This document shows, in pieces, positions 51,987 to 60,300 of a DNA stretch of 64,000 nt (its first letter is position 1; the number at the start of each line of letters is the position of its first letter). This stretch comes from Cellulomonas marina (lineage in GTDB: Bacteria; Actinomycetota; Actinomycetes; Actinomycetales; Cellulomonadaceae). Position numbers and translations under genes: made by a program. The notes under the pieces are model-generated. The model was not told where the DNA came from, did not search any database, and saw only the letters and a list, made by a program, of their open reading frames with translations. Where the stretch lies: the NCBI RefSeq assembly GCF_900111925.1, contig NZ_FOKA01000010.1:98347-162346 (forward strand), in the 5' to 3' direction.

Positions 51987-52868
51987 ATGCACGCCGAGCC
52001 GTCCTCCGTCCCGCCGCCCGAGCAGCCGCATGGTCGCGGGGCGGGTCGTGCGCCGGGTCGTGAGCAGGGTCGTGAGCCAGGCCGGCCCTGGTACCGGGAG
52101 GTCGTCCCCGGGGCGGGCCGCGCCGTGCGCGGTGCCTGGGACCGGCGCGGCGAGCTGCGGGACCCCACCTCGCGCGTGGCGGTGGTCGTGGGCCTGGTGC
52201 TCGTCGCCCTGGGGGCGGCCGTGTTCCTCGGCGTCCTCGACGCGGTGCAGGAGCGCGACGACCTCGCCTCCGCCGACACGCCCGTCCTCGACTGGCTCGT
52301 GGCCGCCCGCGGACCGGCGCTGACGGCGTTCCTCACGGCCGTCTCGGCCGTGACGGGGCCGTCCGTGCTGCCCGTCGTGGTGCTCGTCGCGTGCCTGGCG
52401 TGGGGGTGGCGCACGCGGTCCTGGTGGCAGCCGGGCCTGCTCGCGGCCGCGATGGTCGTGTCGACGCTCGTGTCCGTGACGGTCAAGGCGGTCGTCGCCC
52501 GGCCCCGCCCGCCGCTGTCGACGATGTCCGTGCCGGGGTCGGAGAGCACCTACTCCTTCCCGTCGGGGCACACCGTCGGCACCGCCACGTTCCTGCTCGT
52601 GCTCGGCTACCTCGTGTGGATCCGCAACCCGCACCGGCGCTCGCTCGTGCTGTGGGTGCTGACGACCTCCGCCGGCATCCTGCTCGTCGCCGGGAGCCGC
52701 CTCTACCTGGGCTACCACTTCCTCACCGACGTGACGGCGGGCCTCGCGCTCGCGGTCGCGGTGCTCGGCGGCGTCGTCGTGGTCGACCGCCGGCGCGCCG
52801 TGCGCGCCGCGCGCATGACCGCGGGCTCCCGCCCCGGCGACGACGCCGGCGCGACCCCGGCCGGCTAG
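51987..52868 (+). CDS. PAP2 superfamily lipid phosphatase
   Basis: A 293-residue membrane phosphatase. The catalytic signature is complete: KAVVARPRPPLS (K-x6-RP), YSFPSGHTVGTATF (PSGH) and GSRLYLGYHFLTDVTAG (SR-x5-H-x3-D). About 70 residues of charged, Gly/Arg-rich leader precede the first helix and include a short GREQGREPGR repeat. It probably dephosphorylates phosphatidate, undecaprenyl pyrophosphate or a similar lipid. The ATG follows GATCAT and a 6-nt spacer, a near-consensus leaderless start. Confidence 0.92.
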   Translation: MHAEPSSVPPPEQPHGRGAGRAPGREQGREPGRPWYREVVPGAGRAVRGAWDRRGELRDPTSRVAVVVGLVLVALGAAVFLGVLDAVQERDDLASADTPVLDWLVAARGPALTAFLTAVSAVTGPSVLPVVVLVACLAWGWRTRSWWQPGLLAAAMVVSTLVSVTVKAVVARPRPPLSTMSVPGSESTYSFPSGHTVGTATFLLVLGYLVWIRNPHRRSLVLWVLTTSAGILLVAGSRLYLGYHFLTDVTAGLALAVAVLGGVVVVDRRRAVRAARMTAGSRPGDDAGATPAG

Positions 52869-52930
52869 GCGGGCCCGGGCGGACGGCACGCCTCGACGCG
52901 CGCCCGTCGCCGAAGCGCCGGCGGGCACGA

Positions 52931-52964
52931 CGAGGGGCGGGCCGCTGCTGCGACCCGCCCCTCG
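52931..52964. terminator. Hairpin between the convergent PAP2 and SRPBCC genes
   Basis: Perfect 11-bp stem CGAGGGGCGGG with CCCGCCCCTCG, loop 12 nt. Confidence 0.75.
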
Positions 52965-53019
52965 GCGTACCCGCTCGGACGGCGCACGTGGCGCCCGCCC
53001 GTCAGGTCCCGTCGGCCCG

Positions 53020-53925
53020 TCAGATGCGGTTCGCCTCCTCGCCGGGGACGGTGTCGCCCTCGCCGGCGGTGGTCCCCGTCGGGGTGGGCGTGCCGGTCGT
53101 GACCGGGCCCGTGCCGACCGGGGCGGGGCCGCCGACGTGCGTGGCCGGCTCGACCGGGTCGAGGTCGTGCGCGCTCGTCGTCGGGGCGACGACGTCGAGC
53201 TCGTCCGTCGTGGCGGCGGGGGCGCCGTCCTCGGGCAGCACGGCGGGGGTCGTCGCCGTGGTCGGGGTCGTCGGCTGCTCGGCGGGGTGCTCGGCGGCCA
53301 GCGACGCGACCGTGTGCTCCTCCTCGCCGTGCTTGCGCCCCGCGACGACGGCCGCCACGGCCGCGGCGGCCACGCCGACGCCCGCGGCGACGGCCTTGCC
53401 GCTCAGGCCCGCCTTGCCGTCGTCACCGATGGAGGTGGCGGCGTCGGCGATGCCGGGCCGGGCGTCCAGGCCGGGGTTGACGGTGCCCTGCCAGGAGCCG
53501 CTGGCGGTGCCCTCGCCCTCGATGTAGGCCTTGAAGCGCTCGAGGTCGCCCTCGGCCTGCTTCTCGACGATGGACAGCTTGTCGCCCACCTTCTCCACCA
53601 GGCCCTCGGGCTCGTACTCGAGGTGCAGGTGCACGTGCGTCTGCCCGGGCCCCGCCGGCTCGAACGTCACGGCGCCCGCGTTCGTCGCGCCGCTCGTCGC
53701 CGCCCAGGCGACCTTCCGGTCCGGGACCTGCTCGACGATGCGGGCGTCCCACTCGCGGCGCACGCCGGCGATCTCGGCGACCCAGTGCAGGTGCTCGTCG
53801 TCCTGCTGCTCGATGCGCTCGACGCCGCTCATGAACTTGGGGAACTGCTCGAACTGCGTCCACTGCCCGTAGGCCACGGACACCGGCACGTCCACCAGCA
53901 GCGACTTCTCGACCGTCGTGGTCAT
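53020..53925 (-). CDS. SRPBCC (polyketide cyclase/dehydrase-like) protein with anchor and acidic tail
   Basis: A 301-residue protein; ATG after GGGAGGAAC. Residues 1-145 are a START/SRPBCC fold: MTTTVEKSLLVDVPVSVAYG, WTQFEQFPKFMSGVERIEQ, HWVAEIAGVRREWDARI, EVEYEPEG-like HLHLEYEPEGLVEKVGD and AEGDLERFKAYIE, the COG5637 type common in actinobacteria and binding an unknown small lipid or ligand. A short hydrophobic stretch (AVAAGVGVAAAAVAAVVAG, about 181-199) may anchor it, followed by about 100 residues of acidic, Thr/Pro-rich disordered tail. Confidence 0.85.
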   Translation of the reverse strand: MTTTVEKSLLVDVPVSVAYGQWTQFEQFPKFMSGVERIEQQDDEHLHWVAEIAGVRREWDARIVEQVPDRKVAWAATSGATNAGAVTFEPAGPGQTHVHLHLEYEPEGLVEKVGDKLSIVEKQAEGDLERFKAYIEGEGTASGSWQGTVNPGLDARPGIADAATSIGDDGKAGLSGKAVAAGVGVAAAAVAAVVAGRKHGEEEHTVASLAAEHPAEQPTTPTTATTPAVLPEDGAPAATTDELDVVAPTTSAHDLDPVEPATHVGGPAPVGTGPVTTGTPTPTGTTAGEGDTVPGEEANRI

Positions 53926-54139
53926 GGTCCGTTCCTCCCGTCCCGACGGGGGTCCTCCCCGTCCTGCGCGTCGCGGCTCGTGGCTGGGCCGCGGCTGCTC
54001 TCGACCCGCTCGACGCTACGGGCGGCCCTGCGGATGCGCGCGGCGAGGGCCCGACGGACGCTGGGGGCGGGCACAGGAGCACACCCGCCGCCCACCGGCG
54101 CACGCCATCACGCGTCGCGCACCCCGTGAGAGGACCGCC

Positions 54140-54499
54140 ATGCCGACCGTCGCCGACGTCGTCACCCCCGACCCCGTCACCGTCGACGCGACCACGACCG
54201 TGCGGGAGGCGGCCGTGCTCATGCGCGACGAGGGCATCGGCGACGTGCTGGTCACCGACCGCGGGCAGCTCGTCGGGATCGTCACGGACCGGGACCTCGT
54301 CGTGCGGGTGCTCGCCGCGGGCGGTGCCTCCGGCGACCCCGTCGGTCAGGTGTGCAGCGGGTCGCTGGTGACGCTGGCCCCCGGCGACGACGTCGCGCAG
54401 GCCGCCCGCGTCATGGCGGAGCACGGCGTGCGGCGGCTGCCCGTCGTCGACGAGGGCGGGATCGTCGGCATCGTCTCCTCGACCGACCTGGAGCGCTGA
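54140..54499 (+). CDS. CBS-domain pair protein
   Basis: A 119-residue protein that is just one Bateman module. CBS1: MPTVADVVTPDPVTVDATTT ... DVLVTDRGQLVGIVTDRDLV. CBS2: VCSGSLVTLAPGDDVAQAAR ... RRLPVVDEGGIVGIVSSTDL. Such stand-alone modules bind adenine nucleotides and often respond to energy or hypoxia. ATG after GAGAGGA. It is divergent from the SRPBCC gene with 214 bp between the starts, in which no clear promoter was identified. Confidence 0.93.
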   Translation: MPTVADVVTPDPVTVDATTTVREAAVLMRDEGIGDVLVTDRGQLVGIVTDRDLVVRVLAAGGASGDPVGQVCSGSLVTLAPGDDVAQAARVMAEHGVRRLPVVDEGGIVGIVSSTDLER

Positions 54500-54581
54500 C
54501 CGGGGAGCACCGGCCAGCCGGCCCCCGGCGGGCGCGGCCCCCGGGTGGACCCCGGGTGCGCGGGACCGCCACGATGCCCCC

Positions 54582-56111
54582 ATGACGAGCGCGAGCGGCA
54601 CGAGGGGCGGGCCCGCGCCGGCGCGGCCCGGCCGGACCACGGGGATCCTGCGGCGCAAGTCCGTGGAGGACTCGCTGGCCGCCGCCGACGACCCGGAGCG
54701 GTCCCTCCGGCGCGAGCTCACCGCGTGGGACCTGGCCGTCCTCGGCGTGGCCGTCGCGGTCGGCGCCGGCATCTTCTCCGTGGGCGCCACGGCCGCCGCC
54801 AACTACGCCGGCCCGGGCGTCATCCTGTCCTTCGTCATCGCCTCGGTCGTCTGCGCGCTGGCCATCATGTGCTACGCCGAGTTCGCCTCGACCCTGCCCG
54901 TCGCCGGGTCCGCGTACACGTTCTCCTACGCGACGATGGGGGAGGCGGTCGCGTGGATCATCGGCTGGGACCTGATCCTGGAGATGCTGCTCGCCTCGGC
55001 GGTCATCGCGAAGTTCTGGGGCGTGTACCTGTCCGACGCGTTCGGCCTGTTCGGCGTCGACGTGCCGACGACGCTCACGCTCGGCGGCGTGGACCTCGAG
55101 TGGGGGCCGGTGCTCGTCGTCGGGGTGTTCACGGCCCTGCTCGCCGTCGGGACCCGGTTGAGCGCGCGCGTGAACAGCGTGTTCACGCTCATCAAGGTCG
55201 GCATCACGCTGTTCGTCGTCGTCGCGGGGTTCTTCTACGTGCGCGCCGAGAACTACGCCCCGTTCATCCCGCCGGCCGAGGCGGCGCCGCAGGCCGCCCG
55301 CCTCGAGCAGCCCCTGCTCGCGTTCCTGTCCGGCGCGGAGCCGACGACGTACGGGGTCGTCGGGGTCCTGTCCGGCGCGGCGCTCGTGTTCTTCGCGTTC
55401 ATCGGGTTCGACGTCGTGGCCACGACCGCGGAGGAGACGCGCGACCCGCAGCGGACGATCCCGCGCGGCATCCTCGGCGGGCTGGCGCTGGTGACGGTGC
55501 TGTACGTCCTGGTGACGGTCGTCGTCACGGGGATGGTGTCCTACCGCGACCTGGCGCAGGAGGAGAGCCCGTCGCTGACCTCGGCGTTCGTCCTCGTCGG
55601 CGCGGACTGGGCCGGGCAGGTCATCTCCGTGGGGATCCTCGTCGGGCTGACGAGCGTGCTCATGGTGCTGCTGCTCGGGCTCACGCGCGTCGTCTTCGCC
55701 ATGAGCCGCGACGGCCTGCTGCCGCGCGGCATGTCCCGCACGTCGCCGCGGTTCGGCACGCCGGCGCGCCTGCAGGTCGGCGCGGGGGTCGTCGTGGCCC
55801 TCATCGCGGGGCTGGCGGAGGTCGAGCTGCTCGAGGAGATGATCAACATCGGGACGCTGTCGGCGTTCGTGCTGGTCAGCTTCGGGGTGCCGCTGCTGCG
55901 CCGGTCGCGGCCGGACCTGCCGCGCGGGTTCCGCGTGCCGCTGTCCCCGGTGCTGCCGGTGGTGTCGGGGCTCGCGTGCCTGTGGCTCATGACGAACCTG
56001 ACGGCGCTGACGTGGTTGCGCTTCCTGGCGTGGCTCGCGCTGGGCGTCGTCGTCTACGCCGCGTACTCCTACCGGCACAGCGTGCTGGCGCGGAGCGGCG
56101 CCGGTCGGTGA
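54582..56111 (+). CDS. APC-family amino acid permease (cationic amino acid transporter type)
   Basis: A 509-residue transporter. It begins with a basic leader (ILRRKSVEDSLAAADDPERS, the usual start of CAT/YfnA-like permeases) and then LTAWDLAVLGVAVAVGAGIF, the substrate-binding unwound helix 1 (GAGIF). Further markers are YAEFASTLPVAGSAYTFSYA, EAVAWIIGWDLILEMLLASA, FFAFIGFDVVATTAEETRDP (unwound helix 6 region) and VFAMSRDGLLPRGMSR. Twelve to fourteen helices in all. A basic amino acid is the likely cargo by subfamily. Confidence 0.92.
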   Translation: MTSASGTRGGPAPARPGRTTGILRRKSVEDSLAAADDPERSLRRELTAWDLAVLGVAVAVGAGIFSVGATAAANYAGPGVILSFVIASVVCALAIMCYAEFASTLPVAGSAYTFSYATMGEAVAWIIGWDLILEMLLASAVIAKFWGVYLSDAFGLFGVDVPTTLTLGGVDLEWGPVLVVGVFTALLAVGTRLSARVNSVFTLIKVGITLFVVVAGFFYVRAENYAPFIPPAEAAPQAARLEQPLLAFLSGAEPTTYGVVGVLSGAALVFFAFIGFDVVATTAEETRDPQRTIPRGILGGLALVTVLYVLVTVVVTGMVSYRDLAQEESPSLTSAFVLVGADWAGQVISVGILVGLTSVLMVLLLGLTRVVFAMSRDGLLPRGMSRTSPRFGTPARLQVGAGVVVALIAGLAEVELLEEMINIGTLSAFVLVSFGVPLLRRSRPDLPRGFRVPLSPVLPVVSGLACLWLMTNLTALTWLRFLAWLALGVVVYAAYSYRHSVLARSGAGR

Positions 56112-56167
56112 CCGGCGCCGCCGCCCGGTGAGACGGGCGCGCGGGTTGCGGGCGCCGCACCGACCCG

Positions 56168-56680
56168 TCAGGCGCCCGGGGCGGGCCGCGCCTCGTGGCC
56201 GGCGCGGCCGTGGGTGCGGTTCTCCTCCTTGAGCTGCGCCTCGTAGACGTGCCGCCGCCCGGCGACGAGCTCCTCGCGCACGGTCCGCTCCCAGCCGCGC
56301 CACCGCTCCCAGTAGTGGTCGTCGTAGTCCTCGACGACCTGGAAGGTCCAGCGGCGGGCGAGCACGTTGCGGCCGTACAGGTCCGTGCGGATGCGCTCGG
56401 CGAGGTCGCCGTGGCCCGCGCCCTCGAGCGCCTCGAGCGCCTCGGCGAGGTCGTTGTCGGCGCGGCCCGTCATGCGGTGGAAGCCGTAGAGCATGCCCCG
56501 CGCCTCCTCGACGACCTCGAGCGCGGCCGTGAGCTTGCCGACCGCCTCGACGGTGGCGCGGTCGACGCCGTCCGGGACGTGGTGGGCGGCGTCGGGCTCG
56601 CCGGGGTCCGGCGCGGCGGCCGCGTGCTCGTCGTCGGGGGCGGGGGAGTCGGCTGCCACGGGCGTCGTGTCGGAGCTCAT
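56168..56680 (-). CDS. Conserved hypothetical protein (170 aa)
   Basis: Residues 1-35 are disordered and acidic. The rest is helical: RATVEAVGKLTAALEVVEEA, RGMLYGFHRMTGRADNDLAE, HGDLAERIRTDLYGRNVLAR, and an aromatic-rich stretch WTFQVVEDYDDHYWERWRGW followed by a charged end (HVYEAQLKEENRTHGRAGHE). This pattern resembles conserved actinobacterial proteins of unknown role. TAGGTC lies directly before the ATG, so transcription may start just inside or at the gene. Confidence 0.7.
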   Translation of the reverse strand: MSSDTTPVAADSPAPDDEHAAAAPDPGEPDAAHHVPDGVDRATVEAVGKLTAALEVVEEARGMLYGFHRMTGRADNDLAEALEALEGAGHGDLAERIRTDLYGRNVLARRWTFQVVEDYDDHYWERWRGWERTVREELVAGRRHVYEAQLKEENRTHGRAGHEARPAPGA

Positions 56681-56756
56681 GGACCTAGTGGAGAGCCGGT
56701 GGTCGGCTCCGGCAACCGGGGGTCGCGGGCAACGGCTCAGCCGGGCGTGCGGGCGG

Positions 56757-57134
56757 TCACCCGAGGGCGGGGCCGGCGCCCAGCACGAGGCCCAGCGCGG
56801 CCAGCAGGACCGCGGCGACGAGCATCCCGGGGCCGTGCACCATCGCCGCCCACCACCGCCGCTCGGCCAGCAGCCGGGCGGTCTCGACGGCGGCCGTCCC
56901 GTACGTGGTGTACCCGCCGAGGAAGCCCGTGCCGAGCACCAGGGCCCACACGCCGGGCCACCCGCGCAGCACCAGGCCGGTGAGCAGCCCCAGCAGGAGG
57001 GAACCGGTGAGGTTGACCGCGTGGGTGCCGCTGGGGGCGGCGGTGCGCAGCCGCTCGCGGACCGCGCCGTCGACGACGAGGCGTGTCGCTGCCCCGAGGC
57101 CGCCGGCGACCGCGACCGCCAGCGCGAGGATCAC
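56757..57134 (-). CDS. crcB: Fluoride channel FluC/CrcB, second subunit
   Basis: A 125-residue four-helix protein: ILALAVAVAGGLGAATRLVV, HAVNLTGSLLLGLLTGLVL with the conserved Asn, GTGFLGGYTTYGTAAVE (the T-T-F-S-T track, here T-T-Y-G-T) and a final helix PGMLVAAVLLAALGLVLG. The ATG overlaps the previous stop by 4 bp. In Gram-positive bacteria two small CrcB proteins commonly form a heterodimeric channel that expels fluoride. The Ser-to-Gly change in the track suggests this copy has the weaker pore. Confidence 0.9.
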   Translation of the reverse strand: MILALAVAVAGGLGAATRLVVDGAVRERLRTAAPSGTHAVNLTGSLLLGLLTGLVLRGWPGVWALVLGTGFLGGYTTYGTAAVETARLLAERRWWAAMVHGPGMLVAAVLLAALGLVLGAGPALG

Positions 57135-57625
57135 GACGGCCCGCCGGGCACGCCGGTTACGTCGGGTACGCCGGGTCGGCGCGGCGGGCGGGACGCGGCC
57201 GCGCCGAGCGCGAGGCCGGCGGCGGCCGCGGCCAGGCCGGCGACGAGGGTCACGACGGCGTACGCGGCGGCGACGCCCGCACGTCCGTCGGCGGCCAGGC
57301 GGACGACGTCGACGGCCAGCGTCGAGTAGGTGGTGCAGCCGCCGAGCACCCCGGTGCCGAGCGCGAGCCGCGTCGCGCGCCGGGGGCCCGTGTCGGGTCC
57401 GCGCCGCGCCAGGGCGGCGGTCAGCACCCCGAGCAGCAGGGCGCCGGAGACGTTGACCGCGAGCGTCGCCACCGGGACGGGGGCGGACGGCAGGGTCAGG
57501 CCGACCGCGTGGCGCAGGAGGGTGCCGACGGCGCCGCCCGCGCCGACGAGCGCGACGAGGCGCAGGTCGCGGTGCGGCTGACGTCCGCCGGGGCGGTGGT
57601 CGTCGGGCAGGGAGCGGTCGGGCAC
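57131..57625 (-). CDS. crcB: Fluoride channel FluC/CrcB, first subunit
   Basis: About 164 residues from the GTG at 57625 (AGGATGAG upstream). A charged leader is followed by LVALVGAGGAVGTLLRHAVG, VATLAVNVSGALLLGVLTAA with the conserved Asn, GTGVLGGCTTYSTLAVDVVR (G-C-T-T-x-S-T, the usual CrcB motif with Tyr for Phe) and a last helix VVTLVAGLAAAAAGLALGA. Coupled to the second subunit by ATGA. No fluoride riboswitch was found in front of it. Confidence 0.9.
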   Translation of the reverse strand: MPDRSLPDDHRPGGRQPHRDLRLVALVGAGGAVGTLLRHAVGLTLPSAPVPVATLAVNVSGALLLGVLTAALARRGPDTGPRRATRLALGTGVLGGCTTYSTLAVDVVRLAADGRAGVAAAYAVVTLVAGLAAAAAGLALGAAASRPPRRPGVPDVTGVPGGPS

Positions 57626-57768
57626 GGACTCATCCTGCCGCGCGCGACCGGCACCCGTGCGGCGTCCCGGACGGCGCACCGAGTGGGCCGGAGACGCGGC
57701 CCAGGGGTCCCGAGCGCGGGCGGACCCCGCCGTGGCCGGGCGCCACGGCGGGGTCTAGCCTGAAGGGG

Positions 57769-57795
57769 ACGGTCCACCCAGCCCCGGGGGACCGT
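57769..57795 (+). promoter_or_regulatory. Promoter (TAGCCT at 57756-57761) and leader hairpin of the next gene
   Basis: TAGCCT fits a -10 element; about 7 nt downstream an inverted repeat ACGGTCC (57769-57775) and GGACCGT (57789-57795) would form a hairpin at the very 5' end of the message. The ATG of the following gene is at 57816. A 5'-end hairpin may stabilise the transcript. Confidence 0.4.
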
Positions 57796-57815
57796 ACGAC
57801 CCCCAGGGACGAGCC

Positions 57816-58268
57816 ATGGCCGTCAGGACACCGGTGACGCTGTCCGAGCTCGTGCGCGCCCTGACCGCCACGGTGACCGGTCGGGTCCCTCCGTCCGTGG
57901 AGGCCCGGGACGACGACGGACCGCCGTCGGCGGAGGCCCGCGCCGCCCGGCCGCGGTGGTGGTCGACGTACGTCCCGCGCCCGCGGGCGGCGCAGGCCGC
58001 GACGGACACGCCCCTCGGGCCGGACCCCTTCGTCGCGCTGACGCTGCAGGTCCGGCTCGCCCGCCTCGGCGAGCAGGTGCGGGTGCTCGAGTCCGACCCG
58101 CACGTCTGGGGGCGGGCCCGGCGGCTCATCGCGGTCGAGCACGCCTACGACGCGCTGCTCGTCGAGGCCTGCCGCGTCGCGGGCGTCACCGCACCCCGCG
58201 CCGAGCTGCGTCCGGAGGACAGGCTCGTCGTCGAGCTGGCCCTCGCCGAGCGCGGCTGGACGTGGTGA
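57816..58268 (+). CDS. Hypothetical protein (150 aa)
   Basis: Starts MAVRTPVTLSELVRALTATV after a GGGACGAG ribosome site. The middle is Pro/Arg-rich and disordered; the C-terminal half is helical: GPDPFVALTLQVRLARLGEQ, VWGRARRLIAVEHAYDALLV, RPEDRLVVELALAERGW. It may be a small cytoplasmic helical-bundle protein. No family recognised. It stands alone between the divergent crcB pair and hpxO. Confidence 0.6.
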   Translation: MAVRTPVTLSELVRALTATVTGRVPPSVEARDDDGPPSAEARAARPRWWSTYVPRPRAAQAATDTPLGPDPFVALTLQVRLARLGEQVRVLESDPHVWGRARRLIAVEHAYDALLVEACRVAGVTAPRAELRPEDRLVVELALAERGWTW

Positions 58269-58432
58269 CCCGCTCGTCGTCGGAGGCGGGCCGGGTCGTC
58301 GGCCGCGGTGACCTCCTCGCCTCCGGGGGGTAACACGCGGGCAACGTGCGCTCCCTAGCCTGACGCCCAGGACGCGGGCGCCCGGTCCCCGTCGGCTCGT
58401 CGGACCGGCGCCCCAGGGCAGCGGGGGTGCGT

Positions 58433-59590
58433 GTGAAGGCCGTGGTCATCGGTGCCGGCATGGGTGGGCTGAGCGCCGGGATCGCGCTGCGGCGGGCGGG
58501 CCTCGAGGTCGAGGTCTACGAGCAGGTGGTCGAGAACCGCCCGGTCGGCGCCGCCATCTCCGTGTGGTCCAACGGCGTCAAGTGCCTCAACCACCTGGGG
58601 CTCGGGCACCGCGTCGCGGAGCTCGGCGGGCAGATGGACCACATGGCCTACCGGGACGGGTTCACCGGTGAGGACATGTGCCGGTTCAGCCTCGCGCCGG
58701 TGACGGAGCAGACGGGGCAGCGGCCCTACCCCGTCGCGCGCGCGGAGCTGCAGGCGATGCTCATGGAGGAGCTCGGTGCGGAGCACCTGCGCATGGGGCG
58801 GCGGATGGTGGGCATCGATGACGACGGCCTGCGCGTGACGGCCACGTTCGAGGACGGGTCGACGGCGACGGGGGACCTGCTCGTCGGCGCGGACGGCGCC
58901 CGGTCCCGCACGCGGGAGTACGTGCTGGGGCGGCCCGTCGAGCGGCGGTACGCGGGCTACGTGAACTTCAACGGGCTCGTGGAGGTCGACGAGGCCGTCG
59001 GCCCGCCGGACCAGTGGACCACCTACGTCGGGGACGGCAAGCGCGTCTCGGTCATGCCCGTGGCAGGCGGCCGCTTCTACTTCTTCTTCGACGTGCCGCT
59101 GCCGGCCGGGCTGCCCTACGAGCGGTCCCGGGCGCGCGAGGTGCTGTCGGAGCACTTCGCGGGGTGGGCGCCGCCGGTGCACCGGCTCATCAGGGCCCTG
59201 GACCCACAGCGCACGAACCGCGTGGAGATCCACGACCTCGACCCGTTGCCGACGTGGACGCGCGGGCGGGTGGCGCTGCTCGGGGACGCCGGGCACAGCA
59301 CGACGCCCGACATCGGGCAGGGCGGCTGCTCGGCCATGGAGGACGCGGTCGTGCTCGCCATGGCCCTGCAGACCAACACCATCTCCGTCGAGGACTCGCT
59401 GCGGCGTTACCAGGAGCGGCGCGCCGGTCGTGCGGGGGAGCTCGTGCTGCGCGCGCGCCGGCGCAGCGACGTCACGCACGCCGTCGACCCGGACGTCACC
59501 GCGGCCTGGTACGACGAGCTGCGCCGCGAGGACGGGTCCAACGTCATCCGCGGGATCGTCGCGAACATCGTCGGCAACCCGCTGGGCTGA
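58433..59590 (+). CDS. hpxO: FAD-dependent urate hydroxylase HpxO
   Basis: A 385-residue flavin monooxygenase, nearly the size of Klebsiella HpxO. FAD binding: [20 protein letters not shown]; then [96 protein letters not shown] and [20 protein letters not shown]. With the GTG at 58433 the residues numbered R204 and Y216, those implicated in urate hydroxylation in the Klebsiella enzyme, fall at exactly the same numbers. It converts urate to 5-hydroxyisourate. TAGCCT at 58356-58361 is a likely -10 element. No other purine-catabolic gene lies in the window. Confidence 0.92.
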   Translation: MKAVVIGAGMGGLSAGIALRRAGLEVEVYEQVVENRPVGAAISVWSNGVKCLNHLGLGHRVAELGGQMDHMAYRDGFTGEDMCRFSLAPVTEQTGQRPYPVARAELQAMLMEELGAEHLRMGRRMVGIDDDGLRVTATFEDGSTATGDLLVGADGARSRTREYVLGRPVERRYAGYVNFNGLVEVDEAVGPPDQWTTYVGDGKRVSVMPVAGGRFYFFFDVPLPAGLPYERSRAREVLSEHFAGWAPPVHRLIRALDPQRTNRVEIHDLDPLPTWTRGRVALLGDAGHSTTPDIGQGGCSAMEDAVVLAMALQTNTISVEDSLRRYQERRAGRAGELVLRARRRSDVTHAVDPDVTAAWYDELRREDGSNVIRGIVANIVGNPLG

Positions 59591-59596
59591 CGGGGC

Positions 59597-60244
59597 TCAG
59601 GCCGCGGGCTGCCCGTCGCCGTCGCCGCCGTCCTCCGTGCCCACCCGGCCGGGGCCGACGCCGGTCCCGCCCGCGGGCACGGCCGTCGCGGTGAGCCCGA
59701 GCTCGTCGGCCAGGAAGAGGAACGCCCGTGCGTAGGGCCGCCCCTCGGACTCCCGGTGCAGCCGCGCCCAGTCGATCTGCTCGCGCAGCGCCCGGGCCAT
59801 CGGCAGGAGCCAGGTGAAGTCGCAGTAGTGCTCGCCGAGCACGCGCAGCTTGGCCGAGATGACCTCCGTCGCGGGCAGCACGGGCATCCGGACCGCCAGC
59901 ACCTCCATCTCCTCGGCGGTGCGCAGGAGCTCGGGGGAGACCGGGTCGCCGACCATCCGGTAGATGACGTCGACGAGCTCGCCGGCGTGGACGGCCTTGA
60001 ACAGCCAGTTCTCGGCCGGCTGCTGGACGTCGAGCCCCGCCTCTGCCAGCGCCGCCTTGGCCGCCTCGACGTCGTCCTCGGCGATGGCGAGGTCCGCGTC
60101 GTGGCTCGGCTCCGGCGCCCCGCGCGCCCAGGCGGCGTACCCCCCGACGAGCGCGAACGGCACGCCGGCCTCGGTCAGGGCCACGGCCGCGCGGCGCAGC
60201 CCGTCCTGGAGCGCGGTCCAGTCACCGTGGGCGTCGGTCGTCAT
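59597..60244 (-). CDS. Nucleotidyltransferase-fold protein
   Basis: A 215-residue protein whose N-terminal half has the polymerase-beta-like motif GVPFALVGGYAAWARGAPEP with the acidic pair in SHDADLAIAEDDVEAA. LPATEVISAKLRVLGEHYCD continues the pattern seen in AbiEii-like and related nucleotidyltransferases. The C-terminus is a Gly/Asp-rich disordered tail. No antitoxin-like gene is next to it, so a toxin role is not supported. It ends 6 bp from the hpxO stop. Confidence 0.7.
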   Translation of the reverse strand: MTTDAHGDWTALQDGLRRAAVALTEAGVPFALVGGYAAWARGAPEPSHDADLAIAEDDVEAAKAALAEAGLDVQQPAENWLFKAVHAGELVDVIYRMVGDPVSPELLRTAEEMEVLAVRMPVLPATEVISAKLRVLGEHYCDFTWLLPMARALREQIDWARLHRESEGRPYARAFLFLADELGLTATAVPAGGTGVGPGRVGTEDGGDGDGQPAA

Positions 60245-60300
60245 GCTCCTTGCTTACACGCCGCCGGGCGGGCACGCAGGACGGAGGGGATGATCGCGGG

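Noticed and set aside
57626..57700. Fluoride riboswitch in front of crcB
   Set aside because: Sequence between the crcB start and the divergent gene shows no conserved fluoride-riboswitch core, and the gene has its own ribosome site close to the start.
59597..60244. AbiEii-type toxin of a toxin-antitoxin system
   Set aside because: The nucleotidyltransferase motif is present, but no antitoxin-like gene is adjacent; neighbours are hpxO and an EEP hydrolase.
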